The position numbers and the translations under genes are program-made. A stretch of 64,000 nucleotides of DNA from Methylocystis sp. GTDB lineage: Bacteria > Pseudomonadota > Alphaproteobacteria > Rhizobiales > Beijerinckiaceae. Below are positions 46,682 through 55,543 of this stretch, piece by piece. The notes below the pieces were generated by a model. The model was not told the origin of the DNA. It worked only from the letters and a program-made list of their open reading frames with translations, and searched no databases. Location of the stretch: contig JACOUB010000005.1 of NCBI GenBank assembly GCA_016178015.1, forward strand, positions 1-64,000. The letters are read 5' to 3'. Every line of letters starts with the position of its first letter. The first letter of the stretch is position 1.

Positions 46682-48064
46682 TCACCGCGCCCGCTGCGAC
46701 GACGCCACCGCTTGCGCGCGGCGCTCGCGCGCGGCAAAGAACGCTTCGATGGCTTGCGCGGTCGCGTCCGCCGCCTGTTCGCGCCACTGCGGCGACGTCA
46801 GCCGGGCGAGGTCTTGTTCGCTCGAGAGATAGCCGAGCTCAAGTAGAACCGAAGGCACGTCATGCGCCTTCAGCACCACGAAGCCGGCCGAACGACTGGG
46901 ATTCTTGTTGAGGCTGGCCGCGTTCTTCCATTGACTGATCAGCGTTGCGGCGAACAAACGACTATAGGCGCGCGTCTCGCGCCGCGTTAGATCGACGAGA
47001 ATGCCGTCCACCCCGCTCGCGTCTTCTTTATGCTCGAGCCCAGCGGCTTGATCGGCGAAATTCTCCGTCTCGGCGATGCGCGCGGCGTCGGCGTCGGAGG
47101 CGAGATTGGACGCCGTGTAGACAGTCGCGCCCTCGACGCTCGGTTCGTCGAGCGTGTCGGCGTGGATCGAGACAAACAGCGCCGCATCGTTCTGGCGGGC
47201 GAAGCGCACGCGATCGTCGAGCGAGACGAAGACATCGTCGGTGCGGGTCAAAATGGCGCGGAGACCTCCGCCGGCCTCGATTTTCGCCGCGAGCGTGCGT
47301 GCGAAGTCGAAGACGATCGCTTTTTCTTGTTCGCCGTGAACCCCAGCGGCGCCCACGTCGACGCCGCCGTGCCCGGGATCGATGACGACGATGGGTTTTG
47401 CTGAATTCCCCGCCGGCGCTTGCGAGTCCAACTGCGCGGCCGGCGGCGGCGGCGTGAGGCGCGCGTGTTCGCCGGCGGCGGCGGCAAAACTCGAGGCGTC
47501 GCTCGGCTCGAGCTCGATGACCAGCCGCGCCCCGGATTGCTGCTCCTCGCTCGCTGCCCGGATGATTTTCGCCGGGCGCGCCAGATCGATAACGACGCGC
47601 GAACGGCCCGCCGCGAACCGGCCGAAACGAAAAGACTGGACGAGAGGGCTGGGCGCCTGCGCGGCGTCGCGCCCTCGCCGACCGCGGGGCGCGGGACGTC
47701 CGACGTCGGGGTCGATCAGAAAGGCGATCTCGGGAAGATCGACGACGATTCGATAAGGGTCGACGACCGGAAAGGCCGACGCCGAAACTTGCCCGGTCAG
47801 CTCGAAGACGAGGCGCGCCGCATCGCCCTGTTGTTCGAGTCGCGCCGCAATTGCCGAGACGACATTCGACGCGGCGGGCCCGGTGGCCGTATCGCGGATC
47901 GCGGCGCGATTGCCGATGACGCCGGCGCCGGCGAAAGTCTCGGCGAGCGCGCCGCAATTCAGCGCGAACCCGGCCGCAAGCGCCAGGGCGGCGGCCCGCA
48001 TGACGCCAACCGCGCCCAGTAGCGCCTTGAAACGATTGGGCCCGGCCGATCGACGCTCGCTCAT
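46682..48064 (-). CDS. amiC: N-acetylmuramoyl-L-alanine amidase with AMIN domain
   Basis: Periplasmic zinc amidase for septal peptidoglycan splitting. 460 residues. A hydrophobic signal region (about 20-42) precedes an AMIN domain (about 70-190) for targeting to the septum, a linker, and the Amidase_3 domain with VIDPGHGGVDVGA (zinc His), VSIHADTLDEPSVEGATVYT and LLELGYLSSEQD. Upstream of mrcA on the same strand and divergent from rne. Confidence 0.93.
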   Translation of the reverse strand: MSERRSAGPNRFKALLGAVGVMRAAALALAAGFALNCGALAETFAGAGVIGNRAAIRDTATGPAASNVVSAIAARLEQQGDAARLVFELTGQVSASAFPVVDPYRIVVDLPEIAFLIDPDVGRPAPRGRRGRDAAQAPSPLVQSFRFGRFAAGRSRVVIDLARPAKIIRAASEEQQSGARLVIELEPSDASSFAAAAGEHARLTPPPPAAQLDSQAPAGNSAKPIVVIDPGHGGVDVGAAGVHGEQEKAIVFDFARTLAAKIEAGGGLRAILTRTDDVFVSLDDRVRFARQNDAALFVSIHADTLDEPSVEGATVYTASNLASDADAARIAETENFADQAAGLEHKEDASGVDGILVDLTRRETRAYSRLFAATLISQWKNAASLNKNPSRSAGFVVLKAHDVPSVLLELGYLSSEQDLARLTSPQWREQAADATAQAIEAFFAARERRAQAVASSQRAR

Positions 48065-48908
48065 TCGCGCTTGTCCCGTTTCCCCGCCCTCTTATTTGGC
48101 GGCGTCCTTGCGTCAAGCTGGCGCTGTTCGCCCGAGCCATCCCCTATTTTTGAGAGGTTCGGGTTAACAGATCGTTAGATAGGCGCGGCGCGGCCCGCGG
48201 CTGTCCTCGAGCCCAATAATTTAATAATAGCGCAATAGTATTATAGAGTTGCGCCGCGATCGCGACGCGCCGGGACACGCGTCGTCGGACGCGGCGAGCG
48301 CATGCGGCCGGAGAGGCGTCTCACCTGCGCCACAAGCGCCTGCAACTTGCGGTACGCGGATCGAGCGGCTATGTATGAAGCGTTCCCGGGACGAACGACG
48401 GCAGGGTCGGGATGGAGCTGGGCTCCGCGAGTTCGTCGTTGCGCCTACGGGCGTCTCGCAAGGGGCGTCGCGCTGGCGGCGGCCGGGGAACGGCGACGTC
48501 GGTCGCGCGTTTGGCGACGCGAGGATCGGTAGGCGCGGCTCTAAAGCTGCCGCGACAAAGGTTTTTGTGACGAGATCATGGCGCAAACCATGACATGTGA
48601 AGGGACGGCTATTCGCATCGCGCGTTGGACGCATGCGAGAGCGGTTGCTCGGCTTTGCGCCCCGTCTCGTCGCTTTCCTCGAATCGGCTCCCGGCCCGGC
48701 TCGCGCCGTTGTTGCGCGATCCGCTCCCGTGCTTTGTCCACCGGCCGCGAGGCCGGTTCGCGTCGCTGCGGTTTCGCGATTTCACCCTCTCCCTCGACAA
48801 CATGCGCTGGCGTCGATGCGTCTCGCCGAAGTGCGGTCACACAGCCTCTCGTGAGGCCTTCGTGGAGACCGCCGGCGTCGCCTCGCGCTGCGCCGCAAAG
48901 AGTTTCAC
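48065..48908. other. Long amiC-rne intergenic region with likely rne leader
   Basis: These 844 bases hold no credible gene. The only AT-rich stretch (48211-48248) carries TATTAT at 48239-48244, a possible minus-10 for rne. That would give an untranslated leader of about 650 GC-rich bases. RNase E genes are known to be autoregulated through long leaders, so a structured regulatory leader is plausible here. Confidence 0.5.
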
Positions 48909-51722
48909 ATGGCCAACAAAATGCTCATAGACGCCTCCCACCCCGAGGAAACCCGGGTGGTGGTGCTGCGCGGAAACCGCGTTCAAGAATTTGACTTCGA
49001 AGCCGCCGACAAGCGACCGCTGCGCGGCAATATCTATCTGGCGAAAGTGACGCGGGTCGAACCGTCGCTGCAGGCGGCCTTCATCGACTATGGCGGCAAC
49101 CGCCACGGATTCTTGGCTTTCGCCGAGATTCATCCCGACTATTATCAAATCCCCGTCGCCGATCGGCAGGCGCTGCTCGAAGAGGAGAGCAGGGCCCACC
49201 AATTGGCCGACGAGGAGGAGCATCGTCCGCATGGTCGCGGCCGCAGGTCGCGCCGACGCAATGGCGCGAGCGCGGAAAAACGCGCCGTGGCCGACGACAG
49301 CGCGATTTCGGAAAGCGCCCCCCTCGAAGCCGAACGGAGCGACACCGAGGCTTATGAAAGCTCCGCGCAGGAGCAGTCCGAGCCGGCGAACGGAGAGGCT
49401 CGCCAAGAAACGACGAGCGAGGCTTTGGCCGGCGCTTCGAGCGAAGGGGCGCCGAGCGGCGATGTCGCGCCGCAGCCGATTTCTGTCGATCCCGAGGGCT
49501 TCGGGGTTGTCGAGACCAGCGCCCTCGAGGCTCCCGTCGTCGAGCAGCCTGTGCCCGATCACGAGACCAAGGCGCTTCGGCAAGACGAGCGCGACGCCGA
49601 ACATGAGCGCGATCGCGAGGAAATGCGCGAACATCGCCACGATGACGACCGCGACGATTTGGATGACGATCACGACGACGAGGCTGACCACGTCGAACAC
49701 ATCGGCGGCGACGCCATGGAGGAGGTTCCGTATCGTCAAGCGCGGCCGCGCCGCCAATACAAGATTCAAGAGGTCATCAAGCGTCGCCAGGTGCTGCTCG
49801 TTCAAGTCGTGAAGGAAGAGCGCGGCACCAAGGGCGCGGCGCTGACGACGTATCTGTCGCTCGCCGGACGCTATTCGGTGCTGATGCCCAATACGGCGCG
49901 CGGCGGCGGCATTTCGCGCAAGATCACCGACGGCGCCGATCGCAAGCGGCTCAAGGAGATCGTCCATGATCTCGAGGTGCCGGAGGGGATGGGCGTCATT
50001 TTGCGCACCGCCGGCGCCACCCGCACCAAAGCCGAGGTGAAGCGCGATTTCGAATATCTCCTGCGCATGTGGGAGAGCGTCCGCGAACTCACCTTGCGCT
50101 CCAGCGCGCCGACTCTCGTCTACGAAGAGGGCTCGCTCATCAAGCGCGCCATTCGCGATCTTTACGGCCGCGAGGTCGAGGAAGTGACCGTTTCCGGCGA
50201 GGGGGCCTATCGTGAGGCCAAGGAGTTCATGCGCATGCTCATTCCGAGCCATGCCAAGAACGTGAAGCTCTATCGCGAGCCCTATCCCATTTTTGCCGAA
50301 GCTGGCGCCGAAGCGCAGCTCGACGCCATGTTCTCCAACCATGTGACATTGCGGTCGGGAGGCTATCTCGTCATCAACCAGACGGAGGCGCTCGTCGCTA
50401 TCGATGTGAACTCGGGCCGTTCGACGCGCGAGCACGACATCGAGGACACGGCGCTGCGCACCAATCTCGAGGCCGCCGACGAGATCGCCCGTCAGTTGCG
50501 GTTGCGCGATCTAGCGGGGCTCATCGTCATCGATTTCATCGACATGGAAGAAGGACGCAACAATCGTGCGGTCGAACGACGGCTGAAGGACGCGCTGAAG
50601 AACGACCGTGCGCGCATTCAGGTCGGCCGCATCTCCCACTTCGGTCTGCTTGAAATGTCGCGCCAGCGCATTCGCGTCGGCGTGCTCGAGGGATCGACGG
50701 TTCCCTGCCCGCATTGCGCCGGCGCCGGCACGGTGCGTTCGACGTCCTCCATTGCCTTGCATGTGCTGCGCGTGCTCGAGGACGCGCTCGTCAAGAGCGC
50801 CGCGCATGACATCACGCTGCGCACGCGAACCGCGGTGGCGCTTTACATTCTCAATCAGAAGCGCGCGCATCTCACGGATCTGGAGCGGCGCTTCGGCGTC
50901 GCGATTGCGGTCGCGGCCGATGATTCCTTGACCGGAACCGCCTATCACGCGCTGGAGCGCGGCGAACCGGCGAGCGGAGTTCGGGAGCCGGCCAGAGTTA
51001 GCGTCGATTTGGCGCGCGCCGAACCCTTCGCGGACGAAGAGGAGATGCAAGAAGAAAGCAAAATTCAAGGAGAAAGCATGGCGCCAGCGGAGGTCGCCGA
51101 GGAACATGAGGCTGAGCGCAGCCATGCGCGGCCTCGTGGACGTCGTGAGGAGGCGCCTGCGACGGCGGGCGGCGACGACGGCGAAGAAGGCGAGGGCGCG
51201 CAGCGATCGCGCCGCCGGCGCCGGCGCCGCGGGCGTGGAGGCGCACAAACGGCGAGCGACCAAGGCCCAAGTTACCAAGCGCCCGGCGTCGAGCAACCCT
51301 CCGACGAAGGTCTCGCTTTCATGGCGCGGATCGAGCCCGTCCCGGCGCAGACGGGCGTGCGCCGGCGCGGGCCCGAGCGCGGCGGACGCGGCCGGCGTCC
51401 CGGCCGGTGGACGCGTTCGACGCCATTGGCGCCCGAATATCGCGAGTCTGGCGTTTTCCCCGTCGACGAGGGCGCCGAGAAGACCGCCGATTTCAGCTCG
51501 CCGTCCGAGGCGCATGCGCCCGACTTCGCAGCGCCGGCCCCGCAGCCTTCTTCGCCGACGGTAACGCCGTCCGTCGCCGAAACCGTGTGGGCGCCCCTCG
51601 CGGCTGAAGTCCCGCCTCCGCCGGGCAAGCCGACACAAGTCGTTATTACCGAGGCGGATCCCAACCGGCCGAAAAAAGCCGGATGGTGGCGGCGCGCCAA
51701 AGCGACGCTCGACGGGGATTGA
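48909..51722 (+). CDS. rne: Ribonuclease E
   Basis: Main endoribonuclease of the degradosome. 937 residues. The S1 domain (about 36-330) is split by an acidic, low-complexity insert (about 95-280). 5-prime sensor and DNase I-like parts follow, with AIDVNSGRSTREHDIEDTAL and LIVIDFIDMEE (Mg-binding Asp). The zinc link is CPHCAGAGTVRS. The C-terminal 300 residues are disordered and Arg/Glu/Pro-rich, containing RRRRRRGRGG-like RNA-binding patches. ATG at 48909. Confidence 0.95.
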   Translation: MANKMLIDASHPEETRVVVLRGNRVQEFDFEAADKRPLRGNIYLAKVTRVEPSLQAAFIDYGGNRHGFLAFAEIHPDYYQIPVADRQALLEEESRAHQLADEEEHRPHGRGRRSRRRNGASAEKRAVADDSAISESAPLEAERSDTEAYESSAQEQSEPANGEARQETTSEALAGASSEGAPSGDVAPQPISVDPEGFGVVETSALEAPVVEQPVPDHETKALRQDERDAEHERDREEMREHRHDDDRDDLDDDHDDEADHVEHIGGDAMEEVPYRQARPRRQYKIQEVIKRRQVLLVQVVKEERGTKGAALTTYLSLAGRYSVLMPNTARGGGISRKITDGADRKRLKEIVHDLEVPEGMGVILRTAGATRTKAEVKRDFEYLLRMWESVRELTLRSSAPTLVYEEGSLIKRAIRDLYGREVEEVTVSGEGAYREAKEFMRMLIPSHAKNVKLYREPYPIFAEAGAEAQLDAMFSNHVTLRSGGYLVINQTEALVAIDVNSGRSTREHDIEDTALRTNLEAADEIARQLRLRDLAGLIVIDFIDMEEGRNNRAVERRLKDALKNDRARIQVGRISHFGLLEMSRQRIRVGVLEGSTVPCPHCAGAGTVRSTSSIALHVLRVLEDALVKSAAHDITLRTRTAVALYILNQKRAHLTDLERRFGVAIAVAADDSLTGTAYHALERGEPASGVREPARVSVDLARAEPFADEEEMQEESKIQGESMAPAEVAEEHEAERSHARPRGRREEAPATAGGDDGEEGEGAQRSRRRRRRRGRGGAQTASDQGPSYQAPGVEQPSDEGLAFMARIEPVPAQTGVRRRGPERGGRGRRPGRWTRSTPLAPEYRESGVFPVDEGAEKTADFSSPSEAHAPDFAAPAPQPSSPTVTPSVAETVWAPLAAEVPPPPGKPTQVVITEADPNRPKKAGWWRRAKATLDGD

Positions 51723-51726
51723 GCCG

Positions 51727-52890
51727 TCAGCGGCCGAGCCATGCGGCCAGCCGCTTTAGCCCCAGGGCGATCTCCGCCTCCGGTCCCGCATAGGACAAGC
51801 GCAGCGTCGCGTGTCCGCGCGCGCGGTCGAAATCGAGGCCGGGCGTGGCGGCGATGCCGGCTTCCTCCAGCATGCGCTTGCAGAAATCCAGCGAATCGCC
51901 AGTTAAGTGCGAAATGTCCGCGTAGATGTAAAAGGCGCCGTCGGGCGGCGCGAAATCGCCGAGGCCGATCTGCGGCAGGCGGCGCGCCAGCAGGGCGCGA
52001 TTGCGCGCGTAACTCGCCTTGATCGCCTCGAGTTCCCGGCTCGCGTCGAACGCCGCCTCGGCCGCGATCTGGCTCAGCGACGGCGCGGAAATCGCCAGCG
52101 ACTGCTGCAGGCGCTCCAGCGGACGCACAAGAGGCTCCGGCGCGACCAGCCAGCCGAGCCGCCAGCCGGTCATGGCGTAATACTTGGAGAAGGAATTAAC
52201 GACGATGGCGCTGTTCGAGAAGCGCAGCGCGGTCTCGCAACGCTGCTCGTAGCTCAGCCCGTGGTAGACCTCGTCCGATACGAGGACGATGCCGGCTTCG
52301 TCGCAAAAAGCGCAGATTTGCTCGAAAGTTTGCGGGGCGATCATCGTGCCGGTGGGATTGGCTGGACTCATCAGCAGCAGGCCGTCGAGGCGCCGCTCGC
52401 GATGCGCCGCCTCCAGCATCGCCACGGTCGGCGCAAAGCGCGTTTCCCGCCCGACGTCGATGAAGACGCACTCAAGCCCGAGCGCCTCGATGACGTTGGC
52501 GTAGGCGGGGTAGCCGGGCGCCGTGACGGCGACGCGCGCGCCTGGATCGAACGCCGCAAGAAATGCGAGCGCGAAAGCGCCCGAGGAGCCGGTGGTGACG
52601 ACGACGCGCTCCAGCGCAACCTCGACCCCGTAGTTTTCGGCGTAACGCCGAGCGATGCGGGCGCGTAAGGAGGCGCGGCCCAACGCCTCGCCGTAGCCGA
52701 TAACGCCTGTTTCCAGCGCCGCCATCGCCGCTGCGCGCACGCTGCGCGGCGTCGCAACGCCGGGTTCGCCCAGCTCCATGTGAACGATATGGCGCCCGCT
52801 TCGTTCGAGCGCCTTCGCCTCCCGCAGCACGTCCATCGCCATGAACGGCGCAATGGCGCTGCGTTTGGAGGGGGCGGGGGGAGAGAGCAT
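51727..52890 (-). CDS. PLP-dependent class I/II aminotransferase
   Basis: 387 residues of fold type I. It shows ELGEPGVATP, MSPANPTGTMI, SDEVYHGLSYE and the PLP-Lys in NSFSKYYAMTGWRLGWLV (about 229-246), with a terminal LRLSYAG Arg. It belongs to the AspC/AlaT-like group; the exact amino-acid pair is not clear. Convergent with rne, five bases apart, so transcripts probably meet there. Confidence 0.85.
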   Translation of the reverse strand: MLSPPAPSKRSAIAPFMAMDVLREAKALERSGRHIVHMELGEPGVATPRSVRAAAMAALETGVIGYGEALGRASLRARIARRYAENYGVEVALERVVVTTGSSGAFALAFLAAFDPGARVAVTAPGYPAYANVIEALGLECVFIDVGRETRFAPTVAMLEAAHRERRLDGLLLMSPANPTGTMIAPQTFEQICAFCDEAGIVLVSDEVYHGLSYEQRCETALRFSNSAIVVNSFSKYYAMTGWRLGWLVAPEPLVRPLERLQQSLAISAPSLSQIAAEAAFDASRELEAIKASYARNRALLARRLPQIGLGDFAPPDGAFYIYADISHLTGDSLDFCKRMLEEAGIAATPGLDFDRARGHATLRLSYAGPEAEIALGLKRLAAWLGR

Positions 52891-52995
52891 GCGGGGCGGT
52901 TATACAGCAATTGCCGGACGATGAGCGATGCTCGGGCAACCTTTGTCCAAAACAAGGGCTCATAATCATTCCGTTTGGACGGCGCCTCCGCTTCC

Positions 52996-54075
52996 TCACA
53001 TCCCGCGCTCGTCCAGCGCCACCGATTTCACCAAGGCGAAGACTGGGCTCCCGACCGCGAGCCCCAGCTCGTCGATGGCGAGGCGGGTCACCGCGCTCAT
53101 GATTCGCTCGCCGCCCAAAAGCTCCAGCGTGACGAAGGCGAGCGGGCCGGCGTCGAGGTCGAGGGCGGCGATCGTGGCGGCAAGAATGGTGCGCACGCTG
53201 GTGTCGGTCGGCCGCGTCTTGGCCAGCGCGATGTCGGTCGCCTTGACCAGCACGCGCACCTGCTGATCCCCCGCGCCGATCTTTGCCGCGATGACGATCT
53301 CGCCTGCGGGGTGTGCGAGCTTGGTCACGCCGTAGCGCGCGTCGAAGGCGCCGCGCGCGGTAATGGCGCTCACGATCGAAAAGCGCCCGCCCTCCATCGA
53401 ACGGCCGGCAATGGCCAGGGTCTCGGCCGGCAGACCCTGAGCCAGGACGCGGCCGCGGTCGAGCACGATCACTTCGTCGGCGAGCCGCATGATTTCGTCC
53501 GCCGAATGGGAGACCACCAGGATGGGGATGGCGAATTCGTCGCGCAGCCGCTCGATCAATCCCATGATCTCTTGGCGGCGCGCGAAATCGAGCGCGGCCA
53601 TGGGCTCGTCCATCACCAGGAGGCGCGGCGAGCAAAGAAGCGCGCGCGCCAGCCCGGCCCGCTGCTTCTCGCCGCCCGACAGCGTCGCCGGGCGTCTGTC
53701 CAGCAGATGGCCGATGCCGAGCGTCTCGACGACCGCCTCGAACGGCACGCGCCGCTCGCTCGAGGGGGTGAAGAAGCGGCCGAACGCCAGGTTCTTGCGC
53801 ACGGAAAGGTGTGGGAACAGCAGCGCGTCTTGGAAAACGAGGCCGATGCGGCGTTTTTCCGGCGGCATGAACAATCCGCAACTCGTATCCGCCAGCGTGG
53901 CGCCGCCGGCCGCGATGCGGCCTTGCGTCGGCTTCAGCAGGCCGGCGATCAGATGCGCGAGCGTCGATTTGCCGGCGCCGGACGGGCCGTGCAGCGCCAG
54001 GATGCGCGCCTTGCTCGCGAAAGCCGCGGTGAGGCGAAACTCGCCGCGTTCATGGCGCAGGTCGACAGCGATCAT
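52996..54075 (-). CDS. modC: Molybdate ABC transporter ATP-binding protein ModC
   Basis: 359 residues. Walker A is GPSGAGKSTLAHLIAG (about 30), with the signature LSGGEKQRAGLARALL, Walker B LLVMDEPMAALD and VVSHSADEIMRLAD. The C-terminal 70 residues form a Mop-type domain (VRVLVKATDIALAKTRPTDTS) that binds molybdate, which fixes the ModC assignment. The start overlaps the modB stop. Supplies Mo for nitrogenase and other enzymes. Confidence 0.92.
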   Translation of the reverse strand: MIAVDLRHERGEFRLTAAFASKARILALHGPSGAGKSTLAHLIAGLLKPTQGRIAAGGATLADTSCGLFMPPEKRRIGLVFQDALLFPHLSVRKNLAFGRFFTPSSERRVPFEAVVETLGIGHLLDRRPATLSGGEKQRAGLARALLCSPRLLVMDEPMAALDFARRQEIMGLIERLRDEFAIPILVVSHSADEIMRLADEVIVLDRGRVLAQGLPAETLAIAGRSMEGGRFSIVSAITARGAFDARYGVTKLAHPAGEIVIAAKIGAGDQQVRVLVKATDIALAKTRPTDTSVRTILAATIAALDLDAGPLAFVTLELLGGERIMSAVTRLAIDELGLAVGSPVFALVKSVALDERGM

Positions 54076-54767
54076 CCGCTCGCTCCGCCATTGAGGGCGC
54101 GCCGTTGCAGGACTTCCGAGACGGCGAGCGCGGCGACGGCGATAACGGCGGCGATCAAGGTGAGGCGCAACGCCGCAGCGTCGCCGTCCGGCGTCTGGAT
54201 CAAGCTGTAGATGGCCGAGGGGACTGTTTGGGTTTCGCCGGGAATGTTGGAGACGAAGGTGATCGTCGCGCCGAATTCGCCAAGCGCTTTGGCAAAGCCC
54301 AGGATCGTTCCGACGATCAGCCCTTGCGCCGAGAGCGGCAGCGTGACGAGAACAAACGTCCACAGGGGATTAGCTCCAAGCGAACGAGCGGCCAGCGCCA
54401 ATCTGGGGTCGACGCTCTCGAAGGAGAGGCGGATCGGCCGGATCATCAACGGAAAGCTCATGATGGCGGCGGCGAGCGCCGCGCCGGTCCAGCGAAAGGC
54501 GAACACCAGCCCCAAATTTTCGGCAAGGAACGCGCCGATCGGGCCATGGCGGCCAAACAGCAAAAGCAAGGCGAAGCCGGTGACCACCGGCGGCGCCACC
54601 AGCGGCAGGTGAACGGCGGCGTTGAGGGCCCCGTGTCCCGGAAACCGCCAGCGCGCCAAGGCATATGCGACAAATACGGCGAGCGGCAGCGAAGCGAGGG
54701 TCGCGACGCACGCGACCTTCAAGCTGAGGCCGATGGCGGTTATTTCCTGAGGGGAGAGATGGAGCAC
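54072..54767 (-). CDS. modB: Molybdate ABC transporter permease ModB
   Basis: 231 residues from a GTG. Five hydrophobic helices, the APPVVTGFALLLLFG segment, and the permease loop AARSLGANPLWTFVLVTLPLSAQGL with AKALGEFGATITFVSNIPGET, hallmark of ModB. No modA lies upstream; thioredoxin does instead. The binding protein must be elsewhere or supplied by another locus. Confidence 0.92.
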   Translation of the reverse strand: MLHLSPQEITAIGLSLKVACVATLASLPLAVFVAYALARWRFPGHGALNAAVHLPLVAPPVVTGFALLLLFGRHGPIGAFLAENLGLVFAFRWTGAALAAAIMSFPLMIRPIRLSFESVDPRLALAARSLGANPLWTFVLVTLPLSAQGLIVGTILGFAKALGEFGATITFVSNIPGETQTVPSAIYSLIQTPDGDAAALRLTLIAAVIAVAALAVSEVLQRRALNGGASG

Positions 54768-54822
54768 GGGCGCTGTTCCAGGACTTACGTCCCGGAATGG
54801 ATACGCTTCCGACCGCGCGCGG

Positions 54823-54864
54823 TCGAGCGGCTCACGTCGAGCGGTTCACGTCGAGCGGCTCACA
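54823..54864. repeat. Three tandem 14-bp units at the trxA 3-prime end
   Basis: GTCGAGCGGCTCAC, GTCGAGCGGTTCAC and GTCGAGCGGCTCAC follow directly. The last unit supplies the trxA stop codon (TCA at 54860-54862 on the plus strand). Confidence 0.85.
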
Positions 54865-55180
54865 TGGCGCCGCTGATCCAGCGCGCCAGTTCGCCTTTGG
54901 GCGCGGCGCCGACCTTCTGCGCCGCCGCCTGGCCGTCTTTGAACAGGATGAGCGTCGGAATGGAGCGAATGCCGAGCTTGCCCGCGACATTCGGATTCTC
55001 GTCGATGTTGAGCTTGACGACCTTGACCTTGCCCTTCATCTCGGCGGCGATCTCCTCGAGCGAGGCGGCGATGGCGCGGCAGGGGCCGCACCATTCGGCC
55101 CAAAAATCCACCACCACCGGCTCGGCGGATTTCAGAACTTCGGCTTCGAAACTCGCGTCGGTAATCTTGACGGTGGACAT
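54860..55180 (-). CDS. trxA: Thioredoxin
   Basis: 106 residues, starting [18 protein letters not shown]. The active site [12 protein letters not shown] (Cys about 31 and 34) and the cis-Pro segment [14 protein letters not shown] are intact. General cytoplasmic disulfide reductase. The ATG at 55180 is chosen; a very long minus-strand frame upstream is the antisense of the copper ATPase. Confidence 0.95.
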   Translation of the reverse strand: MSTVKITDASFEAEVLKSAEPVVVDFWAEWCGPCRAIAASLEEIAAEMKGKVKVVKLNIDENPNVAGKLGIRSIPTLILFKDGQAAAQKVGAAPKGELARWISGAM

Positions 55181-55543
55181 GGCGTGCCTTTCGATTCGTG
55201 GCGCAAGCGAAACGTAGAAAGCGGGCCTGCCCGCGTCAAGAGAGGCGGTCGCCCCAAGCAGGACGTCGTGGAGGCGAGGGCGCGAAACCGTTCGAACAAC
55301 TTGTCTCGCGGGGGCAATCGGGTGAACCAAGTTAGGCGTGATGACGCCGTTCGATTCCCTCTCCCGCGGAACGCGGGGGAGGGCTAGGGAGGGGGTATCT
55401 TCGCGCAAAATTGCTCCAAGACAAACTGCCCCCTCTCCAACTCTCCCCCGCTTCGCGGGAGAGAGAGCAGATTGCGTCCTTTGCCGGCATTCTCCCGGTT
55501 GCCTTGCTGGTCTCGCCGGACAACGACAACGAGGATAACGCTC
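55181..55543. other. Divergent intergenic region, trxA to copper ATPase
   Basis: These 363 bases must hold promoters for both genes. REP-like palindromes lie at 55356-55467 (CTCTCCCGCGGAACGCGGGG and CTCCCCCGCTTCGCGGGAG). No gene and no clear CueR-type operator was recognised. Confidence 0.55.

Noticed and set aside
54823-54864. CRISPR or iteron array
   Set aside because: Only three contiguous 14-bp units without spacers and no replication or cas gene nearby.
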